From Fratercula arctica (lineage: Eukaryota > Chordata > Aves > Charadriiformes > Alcidae): a DNA stretch of 64,000 nt. The notes beneath the pieces are model-generated. The model did no database searches and was not told the DNA's origin. It was given only the letters and a program-made list of their open reading frames with translations. A program made the translations under genes and the position numbers. The first letter of the stretch is position 1, and the number at the start of each line of letters is the position of its first letter. Below are positions 13,301 through 25,350 of this stretch, one piece after another. The DNA lies in assembly GCA_947846985.1 (NCBI GenBank), contig CANTUZ010000012.1, forward strand, positions 20,980,135 through 21,044,134, given 5' to 3'.

Positions 13301-14310
13301 CAGCATTAATTATTAATAGAAACTGACAGCTCATTTTTAATTTGAGCCTAATGACAAGGTTCCTTAAGAGATAAATACAACACACTGGCTCGGAGGGCTT
13401 CTGGGTCTTTTGAAGGGCTCTCTGGGTTGTCTAGGCCTTAATCTGCAAATCCCTTATAAAATAGCATGCTGTCCTCAGAGGTTGAAATACCCTGGGGAGC
13501 ACCAGCCTGCCCACTGCCTGAGGACACCAGCAGCACCTCTGTGGGGTGCCACCGGCAGCACCACTCCCCTCTGCTGCTGATCCAGATGGACCTGGAGAAG
13601 ATCTCAGGGGTGCACCACCATCCGCTCCTCACCACCTTCCCCACCAGACAAGAGCTTTGGGAAACGTATGTAGTCTTCTGAGTGCTCTTCTTAACAGACC
13701 ACCAATATTGTGTTCACCCACCACTAATTACCTAATGTCTTTAGGGCAACTACCCACCTCCATTTCCCATTTGTCATCATTGTGAGGTGTGCCACCAAAA
13801 CAATGAGTTTTAGGACTCAATTCTAATCCCACCTCAGTTTCCATCACTCAGGGGTAAAGTCACTGCCATCAGAGACACCATGAGGACACACACCCAAAAG
13901 AAAGGATAGGACCCCAGGGCCTAGGGGTGAGTAGAAGCACCTTTGCTAAAAACTGCTGTTGCTACATTTCCTCCATTGGTCAGAATAAAGTTTTCAAGTG
14001 TCAACTATCAACAAAAGTATCATTCTTTTATTTCTCCTATTGAAGCTTTTAGGACTATATTCAATGCAAAAATGCAATTTAGATATGAAATAGAACAATA
14101 TAAATATATTCAATCATATCTATATTATATAAAGAAAAAGCATATTAAACAGATTTTTTGTTAATAGAAATATTTGTATCAACACCTCAGATGCTCCTTT
14201 GGGACATTAGAAATCTGCTAGGAGTGTGAAGTTCTAAATAAGCAGCCAGAATGAGGGTCAAACTTAGCTCATTAGCTTTGGCAGGTGTAAAGGCTCATGA
14301 GTGACAGTGT
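7311..14310. other. 7 kb without recognisable gene
   Basis: Mostly AT-rich and repeat-poor. A 72-codon frame (11716-11934, plus) has an acidic/lysine-rich composition but matches nothing I know. A GC-richer segment at about 13390-13680 carries overlapping frames on both strands, so neither is favoured. An AATAAA hexamer at 10908-10913 has no associated transcript evidence. A weak CTCF-like core lies at 8157-8170. Confidence 0.5.
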
Positions 14311-16610
14311 ACTTTCCTTCCAGCCATGCAAACAAACTGCAGCAAGGAGAGTAAGTGAAGATATATGGCCATCGCATTCCTATAGGGGAGGTGAGAAATG
14401 GGGAAGATGGAAAGAAATTGGATGGGGCAAGGAGTGGGGAAAATAAAATGAAATAGAATACCCCATGTTTTAGGATATGGTTGAGAAAAATGTTCGGAAG
14501 TAAGAAAACAGAAGGAACATGCTGATGGTTTTATCTGCTCTTACTGACACATTCAGAATTCCTCAGGGGTTGGAAAGAAATGAGGCAGTTTGCAAGCTGG
14601 GCTTTCACTGTGCTCAACCCTGTCGCACAATACAACAGGAATTAACTTGTGTCTATGAAAAAGCAATATTTGGTAAAGAAGGGCACTGAGGCCATGAGGC
14701 TGTCAAATTAAAGGACATTCAGAGAAGCAAAGCACTTGTATACTGGTTTAATTCAACCATCGGGGTAAATGAAGAGTAAAGAACAGTAATAAGAGAAGAA
14801 AGTAAGAGAAATCATTGCTTGAAAATACATTATGATTTCACTGGAAAGCCTGCTGATGTGAATCTTTCTGGGCTTGGCTTTTTGTTTGCTTAGTGGTTTT
14901 GTTCTGCATCAAAGGAATTTGTGCTAGAAGTAGCATGTAAGGAGTATCAAAGTTACAAGAGGACTTTTGGGAAAAACATTTAGCTAAAATACTCAGAACT
15001 TCACTTCTGGTGCTATCTTGGAGTTAGTGTTCACTCAGTTTCTTTTTGGCACATGCAACTCCTCTTCAATAGCTTATAGGAAACCTGATGATCAGATACT
15101 TTCCCCATTAGTGCCAATCTAATTCTACTTGCTCATGGTAGTGTCTAGGTACAGTATCTCCTGAGTGATTAAAAATGTAATTTGGGAAGCAAGTATTTTT
15201 GGTTTTCTTAAAGTGTCTTATAGAGAATGTTCCTATGCGTGATCTCACTCAACTGTACACCTGTATTCTGGCAAGTGGAAAAGCTGAGCTAAGAAAAGTT
15301 TTTCAGTTTATATACAAAATAAAATTACTAAATTCACCTAAATGAACCATTTAAAGCAATTTGCTTTCCCAGATATTGCTCAGGACTACTTGCCATTTAG
15401 GAGTTGTTAGAGAGGTATGAAATACGCCTAATGAAATCCACAACTATACAAAAGTCAAAGCTTTTTTTATAAGTCATTCTTTAATGAAAGATGAAGCATT
15501 TTCTTGCAAGAGTGTTGCCACTGTACATATTTCTAAAGCATATTAAGAATGTACAATCAGAAGCAGCATGCTGTTCTATCTTCTGCTCATTTCCTTGAAA
15601 AAGTTATGTCACAAATAGAAATGGTATCTGAAAAGACTCAGTGAGTGCAGCTTTTCTAGGAAAAAGAAAATATTCCCTCATTTGAAGATTTGAGTCCAGG
15701 GATGACAAGGCAGTTTGCAAGTTCAACTTGCCTCCTGATTTTTATAAAAGACAGGAACGACAGCTTCAAAGGCCCAGCTCCCAACTATGAAACCCTTCTG
15801 TAAATATGTCTAACTCCTAAATGTCTGCTTTAATAAGCTAGTTTAAATACACACGTCAATTACAACATGAGGATTCACATACAAGCTGGACAGTTGTTCT
15901 GACAGCCTCATCCCATTTCAGCTTTCTGAGAGCCTTCTGGGTTCCCCCCATCATGCCTTACACATACATCAACCACAAACCCAAACTGCAGCTTTCCTGC
16001 ATCCCAACACAAAGGCATCTCCCCTACATAATGGGAACACATACCTGCTATGCCATGTTTGGAGGCTGCTTATACTAGAGCATGTGTCAGTATATTCACT
16101 TGCTACAAGACAGGATTTAATCTGTATTTTGGCCACATAACATATGCATACCAGTAAAAGGGCTGTAATCTACTACCCACACGTACCTCCTGGAGGCTAC
16201 ACACACTGCTCTTGCAGAAAGTGTAGACATCCCATCTTTATGACATTTTAAATAAGTGCAGCAAGTGTTGATTTTGCACATATCTTACTACAGAGCCCTA
16301 CAACATCCTCTTGAGGGCTTTTAAACTAGTAATGCATACTGTAAGTGATCTGCCTTGCATGCAGACTAGAAAATATTCCACATTTCTCATCTCTTCTTCC
16401 CTCTTCACAACCACCTCAACTGAACTTCTGTAGAAGACAATAATGCAACTTTGAACAGATAAAAAAAATAGCAAACTTTACTGTCTCAGGAACTACAACA
16501 AACCTTAGCTGGCAGAGCTCCTTCCTGAATTTTCTACTACACAGGACAGACTACCACTAGAAAATCTCACACATACTTAGGGGATAATGACTCATGCTAG
16601 AACAACCTGC
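14311..16610. other. unassigned sequence
   Basis: AT-rich and lacking frames above 60 codons. It contains a splice-like pair of signals bounding 27 nt (14324-14350), treated as a hypothesis under findings. No repeat family is recognised. Confidence 0.5.
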
Positions 16611-17150
16611 ATGGCCAGCAGGTCAAGGGAGGTGATTCTGCCCCTCTACTCTGCTCTCCTGAGACCCCACCTGGAGTACTGCATCCAGCTCTGAAGCCCT
16701 CAGCACCCAAAATACATGGATTTGTTGGAGTGGATCCAAAGGAGGACCACAAAAATGATCAGAGGGCTGGAACATGTTTCCTTTGAAGACAGAGAGATAG
16801 TTGGGGTTGTTCAGCCTAGAGAAGAGAAGGCTCTGGACTAAAAGGGACCTACAAGAAAGACTGAATTCTTTATTAGGGAGCTTAGTGATAGGACGAGGGG
16901 TAACAGTTTTAAACTGAAAGAGGGGAGATTTAAATTAGATATTAGAAAGAACTTCTTTACTGTGAAGGTGGTGAGACACTAGAACAGGTTGCCCAGAGAA
17001 GTTGTGGATGCCCCATCCCTGGAAGTGTTCCAGGCCAGGCTGGATGGGGCTTTGAGCAGCCTGCTCTAGTGGAAGGTGTCCCTGCCCATGGCAGGTGGAT
17101 TGAAACTAGATGAACTTTAAGGTCCCTTCCAAGCCAAACCATTCTACAAT
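16611..17150 (+). repeat. CR1 LINE, 5'-truncated and decayed copy
   Basis: It starts at CATGGCCAGCAGGTC, runs through the C-terminal part of CR1 ORF2, and ends with GGTCCCTTCC and an ATTCTACAAT tail. The frame near 16633 still reads as an [20 protein letters not shown] peptide, but a TGA follows where the family has tryptophan. Around 16828-16875 the order of segments is disturbed, as if a stretch was lost. The segment encoding a KKFFTVRVVRH-like peptide and the VVDAPSLEVF-like segment remain legible on the plus strand. It is clearly non-functional and looks older than the copy at the right edge. The left boundary is accurate to perhaps 10 bp. Confidence 0.92.
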
Positions 17151-18598
17151 TTGGAAGACAGCAGCAGCTCTAAGCTCATGAACAACAATATTTTATTTTT
17201 CTAACAAAATGCCCGTCAACAACACAAATATGAATGGTAGTTCTGAAAACAAAATATTGTGCCCAGATTTCTCATTCCTTTTCAGTGAGATCCTCTCATG
17301 TTTTTTTCTATATCTGCAGTGGGTTTCGGTGAAACTTAAACCAGTCTCATTAGCTATCTCCTTGCTTACATTACACAGTCCCCACTCAAGGCCAGACCTT
17401 CAGCCAGCACAGACCCAAGCTACATCCCTTGATGTTACTGGAGCTTTTCTGATGTGCTGCAGATGGGGATTTGGCTCCTGCAGCTTTGGTGTACATGATA
17501 GCCCTTTTCAGTACACAGGGCTTTATGGAGACAGCATTAATGCAGACACGACTCCCTGCTCTTTGAAAGGCAGACACATCTCCTACAATCTGACTCCAAC
17601 AATTTATACACCTGAAGGGACCCAACTGAAATGGCAACAGGAACCTTTTTTATTATTATTTCATCTTGTCAAGATTAGAAGATGTGCGTTTTTGAAGTGG
17701 CACACAAAGGCTGTAGTGGTGGGAGTTTAAGAGGCTCTTCCAAGGAAGAATGCAAACTGCATGTATAAGGCACTCAACAATAGGCTATGCAAGTCTCTAC
17801 GAAGTGGTAAGACATGGGGAAAGAGAAGGAGATGAAACCAAGGCATCACAAGAGAAGTGAGCCCTGGAGACAGGCAGAAAGAAGCACAGGGCACCAGCCT
17901 GAGAGAAGAGGCAAGAAGCTGAGTCCCAATCTGTGGCATTGGAGGGCAAGGGGACATCAGTGTGGAGATTTCTGGGAGATAGCTGAAGACCTGAAGATTT
18001 GGGGTGGAGTAAAGAATAAATTGATTGAGTTGGGAGCTGTCAAATAGGAGCAGCAGGTTAAATCACATAAGAGGAGATGGTAGGGAGAGAAATGGTCCTG
18101 TAAACCACAAGAATCAATAAAATAGAATTTAAAAGGGAAAATGATGCTTATAGCAATGCTGACTAATAAAAATTGAATGGGACAATGAAAACAGAGCAAA
18201 GCAAATACAAATCACTGTGTAAATAGGAAGTTCTAGTACGCGTCTTCTTGGAGACCAAAGAAAAAGGCCAACACTCAGCTAGTGTAAACTGGCACAGCTC
18301 CACTGAAAGCCAGTGATACCCTTCCCATCACTGACTCAGCACCAGTAATGCCTTCAGATTTCTCTAAGCTTCTTGTGCACTGTGCCCCAGTGTTCTATGA
18401 ACTGTATCATATCACAAGTGCAGGCAGACAAGGCTAACAGTGGTCTTCCCCCCAACCTTAAGAAGTGTCCATAAATTGTATTTGAGGTAGGTGGTAGAAG
18501 GGGGAGAAAAATATTCATGTTGACTTTTATCCATTACTGAGAGATGCTCCCATAAAGAAAAAACTAAGGAGTTTTATTGTGTAATTGTTCAACACAAT
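17151..18598. other. unassigned sequence, purine-rich in the middle
   Basis: A plus-strand frame of 173 codons (17209-17730) has no recognisable domain and overlaps a minus-strand frame. About 17805-18130 is conspicuously A/G-rich on the plus strand but not a clean repeat. No gene is supported. Confidence 0.5.
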
Positions 18599-18708
18599 GA
18601 TTTACTGTGCAATACAGCAAAGCTTATCATGTAACTTCATTGTGAAACTCCCTGATTTACTGCGAACACAGCAGAGCTTATCACGATGTAACTGTTCTGT
18701 GGGAAAGA
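18599..18708 (+). repeat. imperfect 55-bp tandem duplication
   Basis: Copy 1 (18599-18653) and copy 2 (18654-18708) both begin GATTTACTG and share a CAGCAAAGCTTATCA-like core, with CAGCAGAGCTTATCA in copy 2, followed by ATGTAACT or GATGTAACT. They differ by several substitutions and small indels, so the duplication is not recent. A weaker TTTACTG-plus-ATCA echo occurs just after, near 18787. I do not recognise the unit as a named family. Confidence 0.7.
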
Positions 18709-21700
18709 CTTGGCACCAGCTTGGGATAGGGTTTCACAGACCATTAACGATGATTGACAGGTTCATTTCAAATGAGTTATAAAAGAGTTTACTGTATAAA
18801 ATCATCACGCTGTCTGTGTGATATTCAGATATTTTAACTTCAGTGCTGTATAAACACTCCTTACCACTAAGAAATTACCAAACAAGCACATATATTATAA
18901 GACTGGATTGCTTTACATTTCTCTTGTGTTTTATATATTATTGTTAGAGTCAGCCTTCACATTTTCACAGTCTATACATGAAAAATTGAAACATTTCACT
19001 TTTCCTTCAGATTGGACTGGGTGAGATATGTACAACCCTCCAACCCAATTATGAAATGTTAAATGCTCTCAGCTTAGGTAAAATATTTTCAAAATCATAA
19101 ATTTGCATTTTTGAAGGTTGGGAGACATATCTGTAAAATATAAAGTGGGCGTCTGACAAGTCAGATAAAGCCCAGCATAAAAATAACGTAAACACCATTT
19201 AGCTAACTGTTAGCACCTGTTTTCTTTTGCTTTGTTGGGCTTAGTAACTTGCACTTAACCCCCTGATCTTTGTGGAACTCCTGTGCTTGAGGGGGTCCTG
19301 TCAATAAAATTGGAGTCAGGTACTGACTTGCTGCAGGTAAGAGGGGAGATACCATCAGATTTGGGTGGCTCTCAGCCAGTGCCATGCTAGAACTACACAG
19401 AAATAACAAGCCTGTTTTTTGTAGAAAGTACTGAACAAGAACAGATGAAAATACCACTTGAATTACATGGACAATATGTTGGACATGAAATGAAAAACTG
19501 AAGCAGTCATCCAGCAGCTACCACCAGCTCAAGCCCATTCACTGTCAAATCTTGCATACAACACAAGGTGAGAAGACTGAACCCTTGCTGAAGCACTCTT
19601 CAGGGGCCAATAGCTATTTTAAATACTCATTTCCGACCCAGATGCTCCCAGCGCACGCTGCACTGCTAAGGGTGCCCATTTCTGAGACCCCATGTATCAG
19701 GGCAGGCTGCCTTTCCCACTGCTGAGGGGCTCAGAGCAGGGAGCTCACAGGGAGCAAGATATAACCCAGAGAACAAATCACACACCCCACAACATTGGCC
19801 TGAGCAAAACCCCCACTCCTAAAGGCTGCTCAGTGAAAAAATACACACAGCCCTGGGTTTTATATCTGGTCTTTACATTCTGCTGTAGCTATGACCATCC
19901 ATATTCAGGTCTGAACTTCGTAAATGGCTACAGGCTGTAAAAGCTACAGCTGAAAATGGCAGCTTGTGTGCATCTCCAACAACTTTGTAGAAGAGGTCAA
20001 CTTAAGATGGCCTCATAAATACCCCACAGCTGATTAGGCAGCAAAAACACACTAGTGGCATAGAAAGTCACACAACCTCAAGACCATGGCAAAGAGTAGG
20101 TTTGCTTTACAAACAAGCTAAATGCACTGCTAAGGTGTTTCCAGATTACACTAGGCTAGCCCCAGCCCCAAGAGGAGTCTTAAAGCAATTTGTTTTTTAA
20201 AAACCCCAGTTTTCATTGTTCCCATTGTGAAAAAGCATAAAACAAGTCTTGCACTGTTACAAGCAAAGAGCGGTGAGCCAACACAGCCACAGAACTGCCC
20301 GGGCTTTCTTTTTGCAAGGACTCAGTAATTTACCTTTTTTATTTACACTGGAAAACAGCAGGACTTTTAACTCCTGTGATTCTCTTTCAGTACTGTATAA
20401 GGCTGAGCAGCTGATTCCACTGACTACAAAGGGGACCGAAACACATGCTTCAGTTTCAACACGTGACAAACTGTTCCAGAAATCAGGGCCAAGGAAGTGT
20501 GCAGCAATGTCTGCTGCAGGTGCTTCCACTGCTTCGTTTGCCCTCCAGCCTCCTCATCTGCTAACATGATTCACTGCTATTTTGCCACTGGACTGGCTGA
20601 CCTATTAAAAAATGTATCTGGACATACAGCTGTACCCTGTGATGTACAGTTAACTCTGTTCTGTCAGCTTGATTTAGGGAATGGGAATATGCTTATCTGG
20701 AAAGGTAAAAATCACAAGGCAGGAAAGGAACAGCTGGCAAGTCTTAAAGACAAAAGGGAGGCTCTCTTCAGACACTTTTCTTGTATAATTTATGCTGTAG
20801 ACATTTTACTCTGTCTAATTGCCCCATTTCAATCTAACGTCAGTTAATCAATGACTTCTGCATAGCATGGAGGTGAACTCTGGATACAGAACAAATGCAT
20901 AAATTTGGTCTGCCTTTTTGCGGCTCTACTTAGAGCTTCATCTTCTGCATTTTCTTTCTGGAGTTGAAATTTCTTCTCTTTTGACTCATCCCCAGCAAAC
21001 ACCCACGCTCTCCCTCTTTTGAGTCACAGTGTTTTTGTATTTTTAAATCATGATTACACTTCTGTAAAATGTAGATTTTTGAAGTACCTCACCACTGCTT
21101 TTTACTATTATTGTTTTATTATCCTACTATTTTTATTTGGAAGATCTGCTTCTCAAGCCTACCCAGGTGGTAAGATCCCAGATGTATCATGAAATGAACG
21201 TTGTGACTTTTTGCCTTGCTTCCAAAGTCTTGTTTTCATGCCTTTCTTTCCCTTACTCAATCTATTCAACAGTACTTTTAAAATGAGAATATGTTATCCC
21301 AAGTGCTTGGAGGGACCCACAGGTTTTTTTAATCTGCTAGGCTAATATATGTACAGCAGCTGGTAACAAAAAATATTTAGAGATTATGCCAATTAACCCT
21401 ACAGTACATGTGATCTGATTTGGCAGGTGTTTGAGGCTACAACTTTGTGGGATAAGGTCCATATTTTTCTATTCCCTTTCACTAACACTATATTTAAACA
21501 GTCACATCCAAATTCACTTGTAATGCCCTGTAGGAGGACACTGTACCTGTCCCAGATGGGCAGACACTTGCCTCTCCCTCAAACTCACCCTATCAGAGTC
21601 TGGTAGAAAATAGAGGTTTTTCTCACAGTTCCTGGGAAATCAAAACTCTTTGGAGAAAATTTGGAAAACCTGCCACAACAATAGTTTAACTGAGTGTGAT

Positions 21701-22679
21701 CCTTGAAACCAATAGGCAGTTTTCCTCTGTCTTCTTCTGGAGACTAGATCAAGCCCAGTATGGAGGTGGAAAAAAGGAGATACTTTAGAGTATAGGAGAA
21801 ACAGTTAGACAACACTATTGTCCATATTTTTTCCAAACAGTAGGGGAAATCAACAAAAGGTGGTTTTTTTTCCATTTCTTTAAATGGCCTACACATTTGA
21901 GTTGTTCTGCTTAATAGTCTGAAATAGTGCCAGAGGTTTCTCAAGAGCTGTATATTTACTGAGGAGGGGTATTTAGGGGAATTGTAATTGATCCATTCTG
22001 CTACAAATCACCATAGATGGTCTCTTGAAACACTCCATGGGATTTGGACCAACTCATTGCCTAGCATACTGTCCTGAAGAGAGCAAATTGAAACAAACCA
22101 CGCAGCTTCTTTTCAGCTTTCATCCACCACCTCACCATCTTTTTTAGCATGACATGCACAGGAGGCATGGACACCAGGGAGCTCATGCTTTCCTTTATGA
22201 AATTCCTGAACAATAACTTGGGTTTGCACACACAGTAGGTAGACACAAGGTCAATCAGGTGAGCAAGCAGATCAGCACTGATTACCACAGAAAACCCTTG
22301 GCCACACAGGAGACCAATGGAGAACACAAGCTCAGCAGCAGCTCTGCAGCAGCTCAAGCTTCAGCCAGCTGATTCCCTAGAGGAAATGCAGCTCCCCTCA
22401 CCATATTTCTGAGGCTTGAAAAGTCTTGAAGACTACATATGGAAAACTAGCTCATGTTCACATGAGCTGACTTGGACATGACATAGCAATTGCTCTGGGA
22501 TATTAAATCTAGCTGCTTTTTTATTCTCCTAAGGAAGTTCCTCCATCAAATAGAAAACAGGATAGAAACATAGGTCAGGGCAGGTTCCTCCAAGTTAAGT
22601 AAACTCTATTAACAGATTTATTTACCTTGACCAATCCATGTCTTCTTCCAGCAAGACAGTGAGGCAGGAGCTGAGGGCA
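18709..22679. other. unassigned sequence
   Basis: No gene is recognised. Short frames at 20249-20569, 20257-20529 and 20497-20847 overlap on both strands and have no family resemblance. A splice-like pair of signals bounds 19245-19336. A minus-strand 98-codon frame (22061-22357) is unrecognised. No named repeat is seen. Confidence 0.5.
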
Positions 22680-22689
22680 GTATTATGGC

Positions 22690-23095
22690 CAGTCCCACAG
22701 TAGCTGGCAAGGAAAGCAGGGCCACTTCAACCACAAGCCTCCAACGTCAGGCAAATTCATGGTGATGACACAGGTCTGAGGCCAAGCTTGGCAGTCAAAC
22801 CACAGGTCAGGATTAGACGCATTCCAGAGATTGCCACACAGGTCTATAGCAACAGCACATTCGTGCCACCAAGCCAGGAGGTCCATACAGAGCCCAGAGT
22901 CAAGATCAGCAGGATCCATGGAAGGGCACCAGAGATCAGCACCCCTATTGTGTTACTCAAAAAGAGAATAATGGGTCAAGGCTGAGCTTAAATAGTGCTC
23001 CTGGCCCATGGGCAAGGTGGGAGGTCCCAGGTGAGGCTCATCAGGGCCATTAACACCTATCAGTGCCTCTGGGTACCTGACACCTGGCTTATTGT
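22690..23095 (-). mobile_element. possible solo LTR-like interspersed repeat
   Basis: Read on the minus strand, the block begins with moderately GC-rich, U3-like sequence. It has a TATTTAAG motif (plus-strand 22987-22994) placed as a TATA-like box, and continues into a tryptophan-rich pseudo-coding segment (22683-22919) with no real protein resemblance. The texture suggests an old retroviral-type LTR, but I cannot name a family. No clean TG...CA ends or target-site duplication are visible, and no internal gag, pol or env sequence flanks it. It could equally be unique sequence with a chance TATA-like motif. Confidence 0.25.
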
Positions 23096-23112
23096 TTCAT
23101 TTCATTTCATTT
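23096..23112 (+). repeat. (TTTCA)3 short tandem repeat
   Basis: Three TTTCA units directly adjoin the putative LTR-like block. The tract is short. Confidence 0.8.
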
Positions 23113-23165
23113 CTGTGCACGTTTACAGCACAGTGGGGCTTTAGACTGCATTATACCACATGCCT

Positions 23166-23193
23166 AAAAAGAAAAAAAAAAAAAACAAACACA
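23166..23193 (+). repeat. A-rich run
   Basis: A5-G-A14 followed by CAAAC, all on the plus strand. It could be a poly(A) relic, but no recognisable retrocopy precedes it. Confidence 0.75.
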
Positions 23194-24119
23194 CCACAAA
23201 AAGCAGGTACCTTAGCGAAATTATTGAGGTAGGCCTCTATTAAAAATACCAACTGTTATATGGAGCCTCAGATGGGATTTGAAGTTTTATTCAATATTTC
23301 CTAGTTGCACTCAGCATTCTGCTCAGGGAGCTGCAATAGTGAGCGATGAAAACCTCCTCTTATTTACTACAACAGACTATTGTACTGCATCACATTGTTG
23401 CTAGTACAGAAAATATTTAATATCAGTTTTGTAGTTGTAAATTACAGCTCTGAAATTTTCCATATGCGTTATCCAATACACATTGAACTGTTATGTTCAT
23501 TGTTCCAAAACAGTGGAATTTGCCATAAAAGGTCTGATCAAATCCCACTAACTTAAAACTGCCTTTTCTTCAGGGTGAGCAGAATAGGACTACCTGGGGA
23601 TATTTTTTCCATTGCCAAAAGAGAGAATCAGACCGATGATAGTTTGGCTCACCAGGAAGATGTATAATATATTTTATCTTCAGTTTTTGAGAAAACCCTG
23701 TGTCAGAAACGTGTGTTGTAGGTGGAATAAATTCACTGCTGTATAAAATTAGAAATCATTCTGAGATCACATGTAAAACAAACATGGTCAACAATAAGGA
23801 TGTTTTAAAAGCTATTGGATTTGTGGTAATATTCCTCTTTGAATACACTATCATTAGTATTTTATTGATCTAAAAGTTCTTGGTGTTTCAAAGGCTCTGA
23901 TTACAATTTTATCAAAATACGAGAATAAAATCTATTGTGCCAATTATGTGAGCAATCTGAAGTCTGTAGTGTGCGTCTCTTTTACAGGACAAAACAGTAG
24001 AAAAGGAAATAAAAGCCAGTGTCAATCTTCGATGAAATTAACACAATTTAAAGCTGCTCCAGGCAAAACAATGAAATCTGTAATTCATCAGCACTGGATA
24101 ACATCACCAGGGGAATTAT
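23194..24119. other. unassigned AT-rich sequence
   Basis: No reading frame above 60 codons and no recognisable repeat. Confidence 0.55.
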
Positions 24120-25350
24120 TTAATGATTAACTACAGTGGGCTGGAGCCTGGGGTGGGGCGTGGTGGCTTACGGCTGCACTCGGAGTGTGTTCTGCCTCAG
24201 AGCCAAAACGGCCATCCTTTTCCATGGGAGAACAAACCCCAGCAAGGGCTGTCGCTAAACCCCAGCCATCCCTCTGCGTGGGATGAGTCCAGGGCGAGGG
24301 AAGTATGGAGATGAACTCTCCACCAGCTTTGTGAGCGTACAAGTGCTCTGGACTGGCAATGACAGCACTGATGTGTCGGAAGATCTTTAAATGCAAACTC
24401 AATAAAACCACTCACCATAGGAAGGGCAGAAGCTGCCCTGTCACTGATGCAGATTTTATCATTGACCCTTGTAGAGGCAGGATTTCACACCAAGTATTTT
24501 TTGCTGTTAAGAACTAAAAAGGTGAAAGAGCTACACGCTAGTATTTAATATTGTAGTGTAAGTACTGGCAAATTACATTTCTGCGCTTCATGGAAGCAAT
24601 CTGCTTCTGTGACTAAACAGATTTCTGTGGCAGAGCTTAATGACAGGGCTCAGAGTGACCGGGGGAAGCCATGGGGAGAGGTGCCACGTTTGTCAGCCTC
24701 CCACGGGGCGCAGAAACACAGACGGCGTTCCAGAGCTGGAGACCAACAACCTGTCTGTACCCTCGTAAATAAGGAAAATGGGACTAACTATTAAGCTAGT
24801 GGAATCACAGGCAGGCAAAACTGATGTAACCAAAATCAGGCAGCCTGGGAGTGATCTAACATCGTATGTGAGCTCACATGCACACTGCTCTCTTCTCGCC
24901 CTTGCAAGCGGCTGGGTAGCTCAGCCTTGGTGGCCACTGCTGGGCACTCCACTTCCATCTTCTTCTTGCCTCTTTCCCTGCACCACTGCGGGGAGACTGA
25001 GACAGCCAAGCAGTGCCCCAGCCAACCCTGGCACCGGCTTGCTGCTGCCTTGGAGCGCAGTGGCCTCATGCTCACATGGAGGGCTCACCTTGGCCAGGTA
25101 AGACAGAGAAGTCCATCCCAGGAGTGCCCACACAGCAGCTGTTCTTGGGGGCAGCTGGTGTGACATTTTTGGCAGCAGGTTAGATCGCTGCAGACCTGAA
25201 AGGGATGAATTATAAACAATATTTGGGAAACTGAAAGAATTGTTGGCTTTTCCATGTGGCTGAACTGCTCCCAGTTGAAATCTGAGCTTCAGGCTTGGCC
25301 CTGGCACTGTCACTGTGGTTTGGCTGCAGGACCACCTGCGCTTGCCCAAG
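24120..25350. other. GC-richer patch with overlapping frames
   Basis: The GC content rises here and overlapping open frames appear on both strands (for example 24778-25101 and 24927-25163 plus, 24921-25349 minus), as expected when stop codons become rarer. None resembles a known protein. A strong 5' splice-site match, CAG|GTAAGA, lies at 25095-25103, and a pyrimidine-rich acceptor-like sequence ends at 24908. I do not call a gene on this basis. Confidence 0.4.

Noticed and set aside
17209..17730. 173-codon plus-strand frame next to the CR1 copy
   Set aside because: No family features, overlapped by a minus-strand frame, no splice or promoter support.
18483..18498. TGAGGTAG, the let-7 seed
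   Set aside because: The rest of the mature sequence does not match and no hairpin partner is visible.
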